DNA from: Actinomycetes bacterium
GTDB taxonomy: Bacteria; Actinomycetota; Acidimicrobiia; Acidimicrobiales; Acidimicrobiaceae
Direction: 5' to 3'
DNA length: 14,979 nt
NCBI GenBank assembly: GCA_021819725.1
Contig: JAKAQR010000013.1
Location: 1 to 14,979 of the forward strand
The notes beneath the pieces were generated by a model that saw nothing but the letters and a program-made list of their open reading frames with translations, ran no database searches and was not told the DNA's origin. The position numbers were made by a program, and so were the translations under genes. Positions within the stretch are counted from its first letter, which is position 1, and each line of letters begins with the position of its first letter. Shown here one piece after another: positions 7,837 through 14,979 of this stretch.

Positions 7837-8500
7837 TGCCCCTCCTTCAACCCGGCCCTGACGGTCTTGGCATTTGGTGGCATTGGTGTGCCACGGTTCC
7901 GCCTGCCGTCGAGTTGTTAGTTATGATACAGCAACATGGCAACACAGGAGGCAGCAGAATTCACATTTTTACCAAGCCTTCATTCCGCATGCCTTCTCGG
8001 GTTATCACGAGGGACGCCTCTACCGTTTGCGGGCGGGCATAACCGGTAGGCACTTCCTTGCCTTGGGGTATTCCTGTGCGGAATTAGTTGTGAAGTCGGA
8101 TGTAGAGTAATAATGTATTGGTTTAGCTAGCTGGTAACGCAAGATTACGAAGGCGGTTCTGCGGGATAGTGGTTGGTTTGATCGGAGTGCAGTGAGGTCG
8201 TTGTTCAGGTGTTGCGCTCTCAGTCGTACAGCTTTGGCGGAGATACTACACGACGTATACGCGGAAAGAATCTGACAACGGGTGCGGAAGTGTAGGGAAT
8301 GTGTGGTGGCAGGTGATGGCAATGTTGGTGCAAGCTTGACGGCGTTGTTGTCGATAGGAATCCATTCAAGAGAGCTTTCGCGTCACCGATACGCGATGAG
8401 AACGGTACGAGTTGAAGCGATCGACGGGGCGGCGTGTAGAAAACGGATTCCTGGCTGCTGGAGCAGGTGTGCCAACACGAGAGGAAGGTGGAGCAAAAAG
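7837..8500. other. Large divergent regulatory region
   Basis: About 660 bases between the permease start on - and the small ORF on + show no recognisable gene; base composition is locally more AT-rich than in the genes. A nested inverted repeat stands out: GGTTAT (8000-8005) with ATAACC (8039-8044), flanked by GCCT (7991-7994) and AGGC (8048-8051), and a competing pair CTACCG (8020-8025) with CGGTAG (8044-8049). A TAATAATG tract near 8108-8115 is a possible promoter core for either direction. Several short open frames exist on both strands, but none has both a ribosome binding site and a protein-like composition. The region should hold the promoters of both the permease unit and the oxidase-ATPase unit. 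Confidence 0.5.
7991..8051. repeat. Nested inverted repeat with two alternative pairings
   Basis: Outer arms GCCT/AGGC and GGTTAT/ATAACC can form one long imperfect stem enclosing about 33 bases. CTACCG (8020-8025) can instead pair with CGGTAG (8044-8049), which shares bases with the first pairing, so the two structures exclude each other. It sits 155 bases before the permease start and would be part of the leader if transcription starts to its right. It could be an RNA switch, an operator or chance. No known riboswitch consensus was recognised. Confidence 0.3.
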
Positions 8501-8665
8501 ATGAACGCGCAGAGTTTGTGTGGTACTTTGAAGGAGCGGGCGACGTTGCAACCCTTGATGTCGCGTCTTGCTGTGGTGTTGTTGGCATTTGAGATTCGTA
8601 TCTCGAATGCTCTCGCTGGTGGCTTGGGTAGTCTGCAGGTCAATGGGACTAATGGGGTTCAGTAG
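8501..8665 (+). CDS. Possible 54-aa protein leading the oxidase-ATPase operon
   Basis: The ATG at 8501 has a strong purine-rich ribosome binding site, AGGAAGGTGGAG, ending 7 bases upstream at 8493. The 54-residue product has a charged start (KER at about 11-13) and a hydrophobic middle, SRLAVVLLAFEIRI, at about 21-34, followed by a Gly/Asn-rich tail. Codon choice (many TTG, GCG, GTG) is like that of the neighbouring genes. It ends 23 bases before the oxidase start on the same strand, so it may be the first gene of the operon or a leader peptide. The frame is open further upstream to 8282. I recognise no family. The single hydrophobic stretch could be a short membrane segment, but it is interrupted by Glu and Arg. 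Confidence 0.4.
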   Translation: MNAQSLCGTLKERATLQPLMSRLAVVLLAFEIRISNALAGGLGSLQVNGTNGVQ

Positions 8666-8688
8666 TGGACAAGCGGGGATGGTGATCA

Positions 8689-10095
8689 ATGGATAGCGAA
8701 CGAGAGGCTATTCGAGCTCTGGGCGGTGTACACGATGGGGTGTTCTGGCTTGAGGAGGAGGCGCCCAGTTTTGGACCTCCCCTTGGACACCATGAAGAGG
8801 TCGATCTCGTCATCGTGGGGGCTGGTTTTCTTGGACTGTGGAGCGCGATCCTTGCCAAGGAGCGCTTTCCGGAATGGGAGGTGGTGGTCGTTGAGGGTGG
8901 CCGTGTGGGCTTCGGTGCCAGCGGTCGCAATGGTGGTTTTGTCGATGCGAGTCTCACTCATGGTCTTGAGAATGGTTTAGGACGATGGCCGGATGAGATG
9001 GTCGAGCTGGAACGTCTCGGTGGAGAAAACCTGGCCGCCATCGCCGACTTTGTCGAGCGGCACCACATCGACTGTGATCTTACCTTGGCTGGAGGTATTG
9101 ATGTCGCCACCGAGGGGTGGCAGCTCGATGGGTTGGAGGAGTACGCGCAGAAGGCACGTACCTTTGGCCATGAAACGAAGGTACTGGATCGCCAAGGGGT
9201 GCAGGCGCTGGTGCACTCGCCACGGTATGAGGGCGGGCTATTGACAACCAACCGTACCGCATTGGTAAATCCAGCAAAGTTGGCCTGGGGACTCGCCGAG
9301 GTCGCATCGTCCCTTGGTGTCCGTATTTACGAAGGAACGACTGTCACTGGGGTGAGTGCGGCTGGTGGGATGATCGATGTGACCACGGCGCAGAGTGGGT
9401 CGCTGCGTTCTGCAAAGGTGATCCTTGCGACGAATGCCTTCCCCTCATTATTGCCGGGAGTAGGAAGTTTTGTCATTCCTGTCTACGACTATGTCCTCAT
9501 GACCGAGCCTTTGACGCCCTCGCAGTTAGAGTCAGTGGGCTGGGATGGCCGGCAAGGTCTGTCGGATCTTGGCAACCTCTTTCATTACTATCGTCTGACT
9601 GACGACAACCGTATTCTGTGGGGCGGTTATGATGCGATCTATCATTATGGATCTCGGATGAGTAGCGCATACCGACTCCGTTCGAGCACGCACCTGCTGC
9701 TCGCCCGTCATTTCTTTGAGACTTTCCCAATGTTAGAGGGGGTACGGTTCACTCACGCATGGGGTGGTGCCATCGATACCTCCACCCGATTTTCGATGTT
9801 CTTTGGTTCTCGTCACCAAGGCAAGATTCAGTATGCTCTCGGCTTTACCGGGTTAGGGGTAGGCGCTACTCGCTTTGCCGCCCAGGTACTCTGTGCACGA
9901 CTGGAGCCAAAGGAGTCGGCGTTTGATCATCTAAGTTTGGTGCGTACTAAGCCAGTACCGTTTCCACCAGAACCATTGCGTTCCGTCGCGGTGGCGGTGA
10001 CGAGGCGATCGTTGATGCAGGCTGATGCACATGGTGGACGTCGTAATTTCTGGCTCCGTACACTCGATCGTTTCGGTGTCGGGTTTGATTCATGA
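8689..10095 (+). CDS. FAD-dependent amine/amino-acid oxidoreductase (DAO family, PuuB-like)
   Basis: A 468-aa cytoplasmic flavoprotein of the D-amino-acid-oxidase fold, most like gamma-glutamylputrescine oxidases, which oxidise a primary or secondary amine with release of aldehyde, ammonia and hydrogen peroxide. The FAD-binding VIVGAGFLG is at residues 41-49, preceded by the about 38-residue N-terminal arm typical of this subgroup. GASGRNGGF (76-84) is the characteristic second motif. WGGAID (358-363) and the glycine-rich FTGLGVG (386-392) form the C-terminal FAD contact. The start at 8689 has a modest GGTGA site 4-6 bases upstream. The gene ends about 10 bases before the transporter ATPase, a tight coupling that suggests the oxidase acts on the imported solute. 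The true substrate could instead be a D-amino acid, sarcosine-like compound or another glutamylated amine. Confidence 0.88.
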   Translation: MDSEREAIRALGGVHDGVFWLEEEAPSFGPPLGHHEEVDLVIVGAGFLGLWSAILAKERFPEWEVVVVEGGRVGFGASGRNGGFVDASLTHGLENGLGRWPDEMVELERLGGENLAAIADFVERHHIDCDLTLAGGIDVATEGWQLDGLEEYAQKARTFGHETKVLDRQGVQALVHSPRYEGGLLTTNRTALVNPAKLAWGLAEVASSLGVRIYEGTTVTGVSAAGGMIDVTTAQSGSLRSAKVILATNAFPSLLPGVGSFVIPVYDYVLMTEPLTPSQLESVGWDGRQGLSDLGNLFHYYRLTDDNRILWGGYDAIYHYGSRMSSAYRLRSSTHLLLARHFFETFPMLEGVRFTHAWGGAIDTSTRFSMFFGSRHQGKIQYALGFTGLGVGATRFAAQVLCARLEPKESAFDHLSLVRTKPVPFPPEPLRSVAVAVTRRSLMQADAHGGRRNFWLRTLDRFGVGFDS

Positions 10096-10105
10096 GGGGG
10101 CAATG

Positions 10106-12154
10106 ATGGCGGAGTTACTGGAGATCAAAGACCTGGCGACAGAGATTCGACAGCGTCGCAACACGATACGCGCAGTCGATGGAGTGACGCTCTCGGTCAA
10201 ACGAGGTGAGACCCTTGGGGTGGTAGGCGAGTCAGGTTGCGGCAAGACGATGACGGCGCTCTCGATTGTCCGGCTCCTTCCAGCCGGAGGAGTGATCGCT
10301 GGGGGAAGTATCAAGCTCGACGGTGAGGAACTTGTTGGCGCCTCCGAAGCTCGGATGCGAGCGGTGCGCGGCAGCAAGATCGGGGTGGTTTTCCAGGACC
10401 CAATGACCAGCCTGAATCCGTCGAAAACCATAGGCTGGCAGATCGCCGAGTCACTCGTCATCCACAAAGCAGCGACCAAGGCCGCTGCGCGCAAGCGAGC
10501 GCTCGAGGTCCTCGATTTAGTGAGGATTCCGGCGGCCGCGGAACGTTTGAATGACTTTCCCCATCAACTATCGGGTGGCATGCGCCAGCGCGTCATGATC
10601 GCCATCGCGTTGGCCAACTCGCCTGAACTGTTAATCGCTGACGAACCTACGACGGCTCTTGACGTCACGATTCAGGCGCAGATCCTTGGTCTCCTCGATG
10701 AGTTGAAGGCAACCCTGAATATGGGTCTTATATTGGTTACGCACGATTTGGGAGTCGTCGCCGGCCGTGCTGATCGTGTGATGGTGATGTACGCTGGTCG
10801 AGTCGTTGAGAGTACTGGTACTTCACAGCTTTTTCAACAGATGCGCCATCCCTATACCTATTCGCTGTTCTCCTCCATCCCCCGGATTGGGGATGATCGT
10901 GAACGGGTCCTCGCGACCATTCCTGGCCTGCCACCGGATCTTGCCCACCCACCGAAGGGATGCCGCTTTGCGGATCGTTGCCGTTTCGCTCAGGATCGTT
11001 GCCGTGAAGAGGATCCGGTGTTAGAGGGTGATCAACATCGGTTCGCGTGTTGGTTCCCGGTCGATCATGAAGTGCGCTCGGCGGTACTCGGTGTTCAGGA
11101 GCGACATGCTCCTCGATCGTTACCCCATGAGCCTCTCCTCGAACTCAAAGGATTGGTGAAAGAGTACGATATCTTCGCAGGTGCACTGCGGCGCAAAATG
11201 GGTAGTATTCATGCGGTTTCTGGTATCGATCTGACACTCTACGAGGGGGAGACCGTCGGTATTGTGGGTGAGTCCGGTTGTGGAAAATCTACGCTCGGGC
11301 GGATGATGGTTGGTCTCGAGCGCCCCACTGCTGGTCAAATCCTCTATCGTGGTGAGGATATTGCTGCGTGCTCGCTGAGCGAGATGCGAAAGTTGCGTCG
11401 CAATTTTCAACTCATGTTCCAGGACCCATATGCATCCCTGGATCCTCGAATGAGGATTGGCCCGGCGCTGCTCGAGCCCGTAAAGGTGCAACATATTGGC
11501 GATGCAGCGCTACAGGAAGCACGAATGTATACCTTGTTAGACGAGGTAGGGCTGCGGCGCAACGCCGTTGAACGTTATCCACACGAGTTCTCCGGTGGTC
11601 AGCGTCAGCGAGTGGGTTTTGCACGGGCGCTGATGCTCGAGCCTGGGTTGGTCGTCGCCGATGAGCCGGTCTCGGCACTCGATGTCTCCATCCGGAGCCA
11701 GGTGCTGAATATGATGCGGCGTCTACAGGCGCGGTATGGACTGACCTATGCACTGATATCCCATGACCTCTCGGTGGTCAGTTACTTGGCGGATAGGATT
11801 GGCGTGATGTACCTTGGGGAGGTCGTTGAGCTCGCCGCTGCATCGGATATCTTTGCGAGTCCGGCACACCCCTACACACGCGGGCTCCTGCGTTCGGTTC
11901 CCATTCCCGATCCAGCGATTGAGCGAGAAAAAGCGAGAGTGGGCCAGATTGTGGGTGAGCTGCCTTCTCCACTCTCTCCACCCAGTGGCTGCCGTTTCCA
12001 TCCGCGGTGTCCCTATGCAACGCAAGAGTGTTCCATCGATCATCCACAGTTGCGCGTCATAGCTTCAGGCCACACCGTCGCCTGCCACCACGCAGAACGG
12101 GTTTTGGAGGATGCTTGGGAACTCGAAGAGCTTGTCAATGCGGTGGATCGGTAG
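10106..12154 (+). CDS. Fused two-domain peptide ABC transporter ATPase (DppD-DppF type)
   Basis: A 682-aa ATPase carrying both nucleotide-binding domains that normally occur as separate DppD and DppF proteins. Domain 1: Walker A GESGCGKT (41-48), signature LSGGM (155-159), Walker B ending ADEP (about 178-181), switch H213. Domain 2: GESGCGKS (388-395), FSGGQ (495-499), ADEP (518-521), H553. Each is followed by the oligopeptide-transporter C-terminal region with four Cys: C286, C292, C299, C315 and C629, C635, C642, C660. The same spaced Cys motif is known in DppD-type proteins and holds a 4Fe-4S cluster in the mycobacterial Dpp transporter. The start at 10106 is chosen over the adjacent ATG at 10103 for better spacing from GAGGGGG (10094-10100); the frame is open further back into the oxidase gene. 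It would energise the permeases at 5895-7836. Confidence 0.94.
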   Translation: MAELLEIKDLATEIRQRRNTIRAVDGVTLSVKRGETLGVVGESGCGKTMTALSIVRLLPAGGVIAGGSIKLDGEELVGASEARMRAVRGSKIGVVFQDPMTSLNPSKTIGWQIAESLVIHKAATKAAARKRALEVLDLVRIPAAAERLNDFPHQLSGGMRQRVMIAIALANSPELLIADEPTTALDVTIQAQILGLLDELKATLNMGLILVTHDLGVVAGRADRVMVMYAGRVVESTGTSQLFQQMRHPYTYSLFSSIPRIGDDRERVLATIPGLPPDLAHPPKGCRFADRCRFAQDRCREEDPVLEGDQHRFACWFPVDHEVRSAVLGVQERHAPRSLPHEPLLELKGLVKEYDIFAGALRRKMGSIHAVSGIDLTLYEGETVGIVGESGCGKSTLGRMMVGLERPTAGQILYRGEDIAACSLSEMRKLRRNFQLMFQDPYASLDPRMRIGPALLEPVKVQHIGDAALQEARMYTLLDEVGLRRNAVERYPHEFSGGQRQRVGFARALMLEPGLVVADEPVSALDVSIRSQVLNMMRRLQARYGLTYALISHDLSVVSYLADRIGVMYLGEVVELAAASDIFASPAHPYTRGLLRSVPIPDPAIEREKARVGQIVGELPSPLSPPSGCRFHPRCPYATQECSIDHPQLRVIASGHTVACHHAERVLEDAWELEELVNAVDR

Positions 12155-12485
12155 TAGCTCTTTACGGTGACCGAGCGGAGCTGCTACGCGTGAGGTGTTC
12201 CTCGCCAACGCGATCCACGTTGCCCATCGGTTGAGCAACAGCTGACGATCCTCGGTCAAAGGGCTCGGCCGAGTGCGCTGATTACGGTCTACGAAGCGGG
12301 CTTCTTGAGCGATAGCGATACGATTGCACGGCCCAATGACCATGTCAGTCTCGCGCGGTAGTACCGGCCTCGTAGTACCGCTGGAATCCGAGGTGGATCA
12401 ATAATACGCGTCAAAAGACGCATGCAGGCCATCAAGAAGACGACGTAGGTCCAGTACTGTTGCCGCGGTGAGCGTTTACGTAGAA
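12155..12485. other. Convergent gap without a recognised gene
   Basis: These 331 bases lie between the end of the ATPase gene and the end of the DsrE-like gene. Frames on both strands are short or start inside the ATPase. A run ending at a TAG at 12358-12360 (about 56 codons, no ATG) matches no family I recognise. The clearest structure is the hairpin at 12355-12381. A small stem, GCGTC (12408-12412) with GACGC (12417-12421) and loop AAAA, follows. Confidence 0.5.
12355..12381. terminator. Hairpin between convergent genes, candidate bidirectional terminator
   Basis: GCGGTAGTAC (12355-12364) pairs with GTAGTACCGC (12372-12381) with a single G/G mismatch and a 7-base loop. The 9-base word GTAGTACCG also occurs twice in direct order (12358-12366 and 12372-12380), and CGGTA-G-TACCG (12356-12366) is itself palindromic. 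It lies 200 bases after the ATPase stop and 105 bases after the DsrE-like stop in the other direction. No T tract follows on either strand, so an operator or protein-binding site is an alternative. Confidence 0.35.
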
Positions 12486-12854
12486 CTAGACCAACTTTAG
12501 GTAGGCCTTGCCATCACGCTGAGCCCGAATGAGCTCTCCTATGGCACTTGGCACTATGGTCACAAACGGGAAGAGTTCATCTTCTCGGATCGACCGTTGG
12601 CGTAGAGAGTTGTTGCAGGCAACAAACGAAATACCCCGAGCCGCAAGGTTGTTGAGCTCGATTGAGAGGTGGGTGGTGTCACGTCGAATAAGGTCGGTTC
12701 CCCTGCCAGAGCAGACCACCTCGACGGAGGCAGAATCATCTTCAGCTAGCAGGTTCTCTATCTGACGGAGTACCTGTTGCCAGCCTTCCTGATCTGGGGT
12801 GTCGAGCTGTATTACTACTTCGAGTTTGGTGTCGCTTGATTGGTTCGTGTTCAT
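12486..12854 (-). CDS. DsrE-like family protein (COG1416 type)
   Basis: A 122-aa small cytoplasmic protein resembling the DsrE/DsrF-like group linked to intracellular sulfur handling. An N-terminal beta strand with VVIQLD (13-18) leads to a helix. VEVVCSGRGTDLI at about 44-56 contains C48. The region LAARGISFVACNNSLR (70-85) carries C80, the position of the reactive or sulfur-carrying Cys in DsrE-type proteins. The tail VTIVPSAIGELIRAQRDGKAYLKL is typical of this subgroup. The ATG at 12854 has only a weak AGG upstream. It lies 46 bases downstream of the ABC-F gene on the same strand and may be co-transcribed with it. Sulfur-carrier activity is a family-based suggestion and not shown by the sequence alone. 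Confidence 0.82.
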   Translation of the reverse strand: MNTNQSSDTKLEVVIQLDTPDQEGWQQVLRQIENLLAEDDSASVEVVCSGRGTDLIRRDTTHLSIELNNLAARGISFVACNNSLRQRSIREDELFPFVTIVPSAIGELIRAQRDGKAYLKLV

Positions 12855-12900
12855 GTGTGTGAGCCTACTGGCTGAACCTTGGAAGACTTTGAGAGCCTGA

Positions 12901-14514
12901 TTAAGCCAACGTCACAAGTTCCAAGAGTTCTTCGTTCCAGTAATCCTCAACACCGTCGGGCAACATCAGGACGCGCTCGGGCTGGAGAGCCTCGACGGCT
13001 CCAGGGTCGTGGGTCACCAGTATGATAGCGCCTGTGTAGCTACGGAGCGCTGCAAGGACACGATCACGGCTGGCCGGGTCAAGGTTGTTGGTCGGTTCGT
13101 CGAGCAGCAGTAGGTTAGCACGTTGCGACACAAGCGTTGCAAGGGCAAGACGAGTTTTCTCGCCACCCGATAGGGTCCCGCTCGGCTGGTTGAACATTTC
13201 AGATGTAAACATGAATGAGCCGAGGATCTGCCGTAAGTCGGTGTCGGTCACATCAGCTGGCGCGCTCTTACGGAGGTTTTCAAGCGGAGTAAGGTTAGGG
13301 CTGAGCATCTCATGCTCTTGGGCATAGTAACCGATGACGAGACCCTTTCCGGGATGGATTTCACCAGCATCGGGAGTCTCCACGTTTGCCAGCAACCTAA
13401 GGAGTGTTGTCTTGCCCGCTCCATTAAGGCCGAGAATGACGACCCGTGACTGCCGATCGATAGCGAGGTCGATACCGCTGATGACCTCCAATGAACCATA
13501 GGACTTGGCAAGTCCATTGGCTTGAATTGGGGTCTTGGTGCAGGGCAGAGGTTGGGGAAAGCGGATATTGGCGACCTTGTCGGAGGCGCGAACATCGTCG
13601 ACGTTATCGAGTATGCGTGTTGCCCGTCGGTCAAGAACTTTGGCTTTGCGAGCACGCTTTGCTGTGGAGCCACGCATCTTATCGGCCTGGCGTTTGAGTT
13701 GGGTCGCCTTGGTTGTCTCCACCTCGTAGAGGTGCCGTCGGCGGGCCTCGTCCTCGGCGCGAGCGACGAGATAGGCGCGATAGTGGAGGGTATACAGATC
13801 AAGCGTCGAACGTTGCGGGTCAAGGAAGGCAACTCGATTGACGACGGATTCGAGTAACCTCGCGTCGTGGGAGATGACGATCAGCCCGCCACTAAAGTTC
13901 TTCAAAAAGTCCGTCAACCAGTTGATGGAGTCAGCATCCAGGTGATTGGTAGGCTCATCCAACAACAAGAGGTCTGCTTCGGAGAAGAGGATACGCGCAA
14001 GCTCTATCCGTCGTCGTTGTCCACCGCTGAGTACCCCAATTGGCTGCGATAGAACGTGAGCTTCGATACCGAGGGAGTTCGCGAGCACGGTGGCATCGGA
14101 TTCAGCGCGGTATCCGTCTCGACTGGCAAAGAGCGTCTCCACGTGACCATACTCCTTGGTAGCGCTTTCTCGGACGGAGGCATCTGTCTCCGTCATAAGC
14201 TGCTGGAGCTCGGTGAGTCTGGCGAAAAGATCATCAAGTTGACGTCCCGACAGAATCCGCGAGAGTGCAGTGAGCTTTGGATCGGCGGCGAGAGGGTCCT
14301 GTGGTAAATAGCCGACGCTGCCCACTCGCTCAAGGACCCCTTTGGCTTCGAGCTCGCCGGCGAGAATCTTCATCAAGGTGGTCTTGCCAGCGCCGTTGCG
14401 ACCGACGAGACCGACACGATCTCCCTTGTCGACCAGCAAGTTGAGGTCATCAAAGAGAACTCGGGCACCGTATTCGAACTGTAGTGACTTGGCATGAACA
14501 AGCATGGGGCTCAT
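12901..14514 (-). CDS. ABC-F family ATPase (ribosome-associated type)
   Basis: A 537-aa soluble protein with two ABC ATPase domains and no membrane domain, as in Uup/EttA-type ABC-F proteins, which act at the ribosome exit site during translation or protect it from antibiotics. Domain 1: Walker A GRNGAGKT (38-45), LSGGQ (162-166), LLLLDEPTNHLD (182-193), H216. A charged, helical interdomain linker rich in Arg/Lys/Glu runs about 225-315. Domain 2: GLNGAGKT (362-369), LSGGE (448-452), LLLLDEPTNNLD (468-479), H502. The ATG at 14514 is followed by a second ATG at 14505; neither has a strong ribosome binding site, so the start is uncertain by three codons. The C-terminal tail is short, without the coiled-coil extension of Uup. 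Whether it is a housekeeping factor or a resistance protein cannot be told here. Confidence 0.92.
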   Translation of the reverse strand: MSPMLVHAKSLQFEYGARVLFDDLNLLVDKGDRVGLVGRNGAGKTTLMKILAGELEAKGVLERVGSVGYLPQDPLAADPKLTALSRILSGRQLDDLFARLTELQQLMTETDASVRESATKEYGHVETLFASRDGYRAESDATVLANSLGIEAHVLSQPIGVLSGGQRRRIELARILFSEADLLLLDEPTNHLDADSINWLTDFLKNFSGGLIVISHDARLLESVVNRVAFLDPQRSTLDLYTLHYRAYLVARAEDEARRRHLYEVETTKATQLKRQADKMRGSTAKRARKAKVLDRRATRILDNVDDVRASDKVANIRFPQPLPCTKTPIQANGLAKSYGSLEVISGIDLAIDRQSRVVILGLNGAGKTTLLRLLANVETPDAGEIHPGKGLVIGYYAQEHEMLSPNLTPLENLRKSAPADVTDTDLRQILGSFMFTSEMFNQPSGTLSGGEKTRLALATLVSQRANLLLLDEPTNNLDPASRDRVLAALRSYTGAIILVTHDPGAVEALQPERVLMLPDGVEDYWNEELLELVTLA

Positions 14515-14736
14515 TTCCGAGAGATGGTGACCTCGTTAGAGTCTACTAGGGATGCCTGATAGAGGCTTCTTCCTTCTGGCGTCATGAAATAGTAGAAGGG
14601 GAGAAGTGCTGTGGTGACCGTGCCTGTTCAGGCTTGGGAAAGACGGAAACATCAGCATCCTGGGTCGGTACCGGTTAGGATGGTCTGGCGCAAAATTTTC
14701 CTCTTTATTCTTCCCACATCATCGGAGTACAACAAT

Positions 14737-14979
14737 ATGTCAGATAGATCAGACGGCCCTCAGCAGTTTGGCGAGTCGGGTTCGTCGGATCGACCCGATC
14801 GCCCCCGCAGCCAAGACGGTGATCGTCCACGATACTCCCGACCACGAGATACCGATCGTGACCGCGGAGGTTTCCGTTCTGGTCCACGACCTGATCGCCA
14901 GGATCGACCCGATCGTGACCGCGGAGGTTTCCGTTCTGGTCCACGACCTGATCGCCAGGATCGACCCGATCGTGACCGC
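14737..14979 (+). CDS. Arg/Asp/Gly-rich repeat protein, N-terminal part (runs off the window)
   Basis: The ATG at 14737 has GGAG (14724-14727) 9 bases upstream. The first 39 residues are Ser/Asp/Arg/Pro-rich; from residue 40 the protein is a repeat of 19 residues beginning DRDRGGFRSG, two full copies and the start of a third before the sequence ends. Such a disordered, RGG-like, strongly charged segment is common as a terminal extension on bacterial RNA-acting proteins (pseudouridine synthases, RNA helicases, rRNA methyltransferases), but the catalytic part, if any, lies outside the window, so no function is assigned. It diverges from the ABC-F gene across a 222-base intergenic region. Confidence 0.75.
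   Translation, partial: MSDRSDGPQQFGESGSSDRPDRPRSQDGDRPRYSRPRDTDRDRGGFRSGPRPDRQDRPDRDRGGFRSGPRPDRQDRPDRDR
14854..14979 (+). repeat. Perfect 57-base tandem repeat, in frame
   Basis: Unit 1 is 14854-14910, unit 2 is 14911-14967, and 14968-14979 begins unit 3. The two full units are identical base for base. 57 bases equal 19 codons, so the array keeps the reading frame, and variation in copy number would lengthen or shorten the protein without breaking it. The array continues beyond the window. Identity at silent positions indicates recent duplication or active homogenisation. Confidence 0.95.

Noticed and set aside
7924..7933. TGATACA followed by a CA-rich word, also found near 493 upstream of the binding-protein gene
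   Set aside because: A shared 7-base word in two intergenic regions is within chance expectation for this length; no palindrome or positional match supports a common operator.
12190..12360. Possible transposase remnant suggested by a VYEAG-like string
   Set aside because: Only five residues resemble IS110-type transposases; no further motif, terminal repeats or target duplication are seen.
14705..14944. Minus-strand open frame with its own repeats
   Set aside because: It is the complement of the 57-base repeat array; the + frame has a ribosome binding site and the expected RGG-like composition, the - frame does not.
14854..14979. Possible CRISPR array
   Set aside because: The units abut directly with no variable spacers, and they are in frame within a coding sequence.

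Overview
The window (about 15 kb) looks like chromosome from a medium-to-high GC actinobacterium. The codon choice, the DppD-like fused peptide-transport ATPase, the lipoprotein SBP and the two sulfur-related proteins fit an acidophilic iron/sulfur-type member of the Acidimicrobiia (for example a Ferrimicrobium-like organism). That placement is an inference from protein character; no search was run.

Layout. Positions 1-355 hold the 3' end of a 23S rRNA gene, a complete 5S rRNA gene and a strong intrinsic terminator. A lipoprotein substrate-binding protein of the peptide/opine/nickel class follows on + (612-2429). Next comes a 356-base gap with no clear gene, then a sulfide:quinone-reductase-like flavoprotein on + (2786-4171). 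Convergent to it are an EntS-like MFS exporter (4363-5607, -) and, transcribed before the exporter, two ABC permease genes in the order DppC-like then DppB-like (7836-6934 and 6836-5895, -). An 850-base divergent region (7837-8688) separates the permeases from a + strand operon: a possible 54-aa ORF (8501-8665), a DAO-family FAD oxidoreductase resembling gamma-glutamylputrescine oxidase (8689-10095), and a fused two-domain DppD/DppF-type ATPase (10106-12154). After a convergent gap come a DsrE-like small protein (12486-12854, -) and, upstream of it on the same strand, an ABC-F ATPase (12901-14514, -). The window ends inside an Arg/Asp/Gly-rich protein gene (14737 onward, +) built on a perfect 57-base tandem repeat.

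How the genes work together. The binding protein, two permeases and fused ATPase add up to one complete peptide-type ABC importer, split over three transcription units. The ATPase is tightly coupled (about 10 bases) to the FAD oxidase, which suggests that the imported compound is an amine, amino acid or glutamylated amine oxidised after entry. The SQR-like and DsrE-like proteins point to sulfur metabolism but are not adjacent. I see no phage, CRISPR, insertion sequence or defence locus. The most distinctive items are the oxidase-plus-transporter arrangement, the structured divergent region with its small ORF, the unclear start of the SQR-like gene, and the coding tandem repeat at the right edge.
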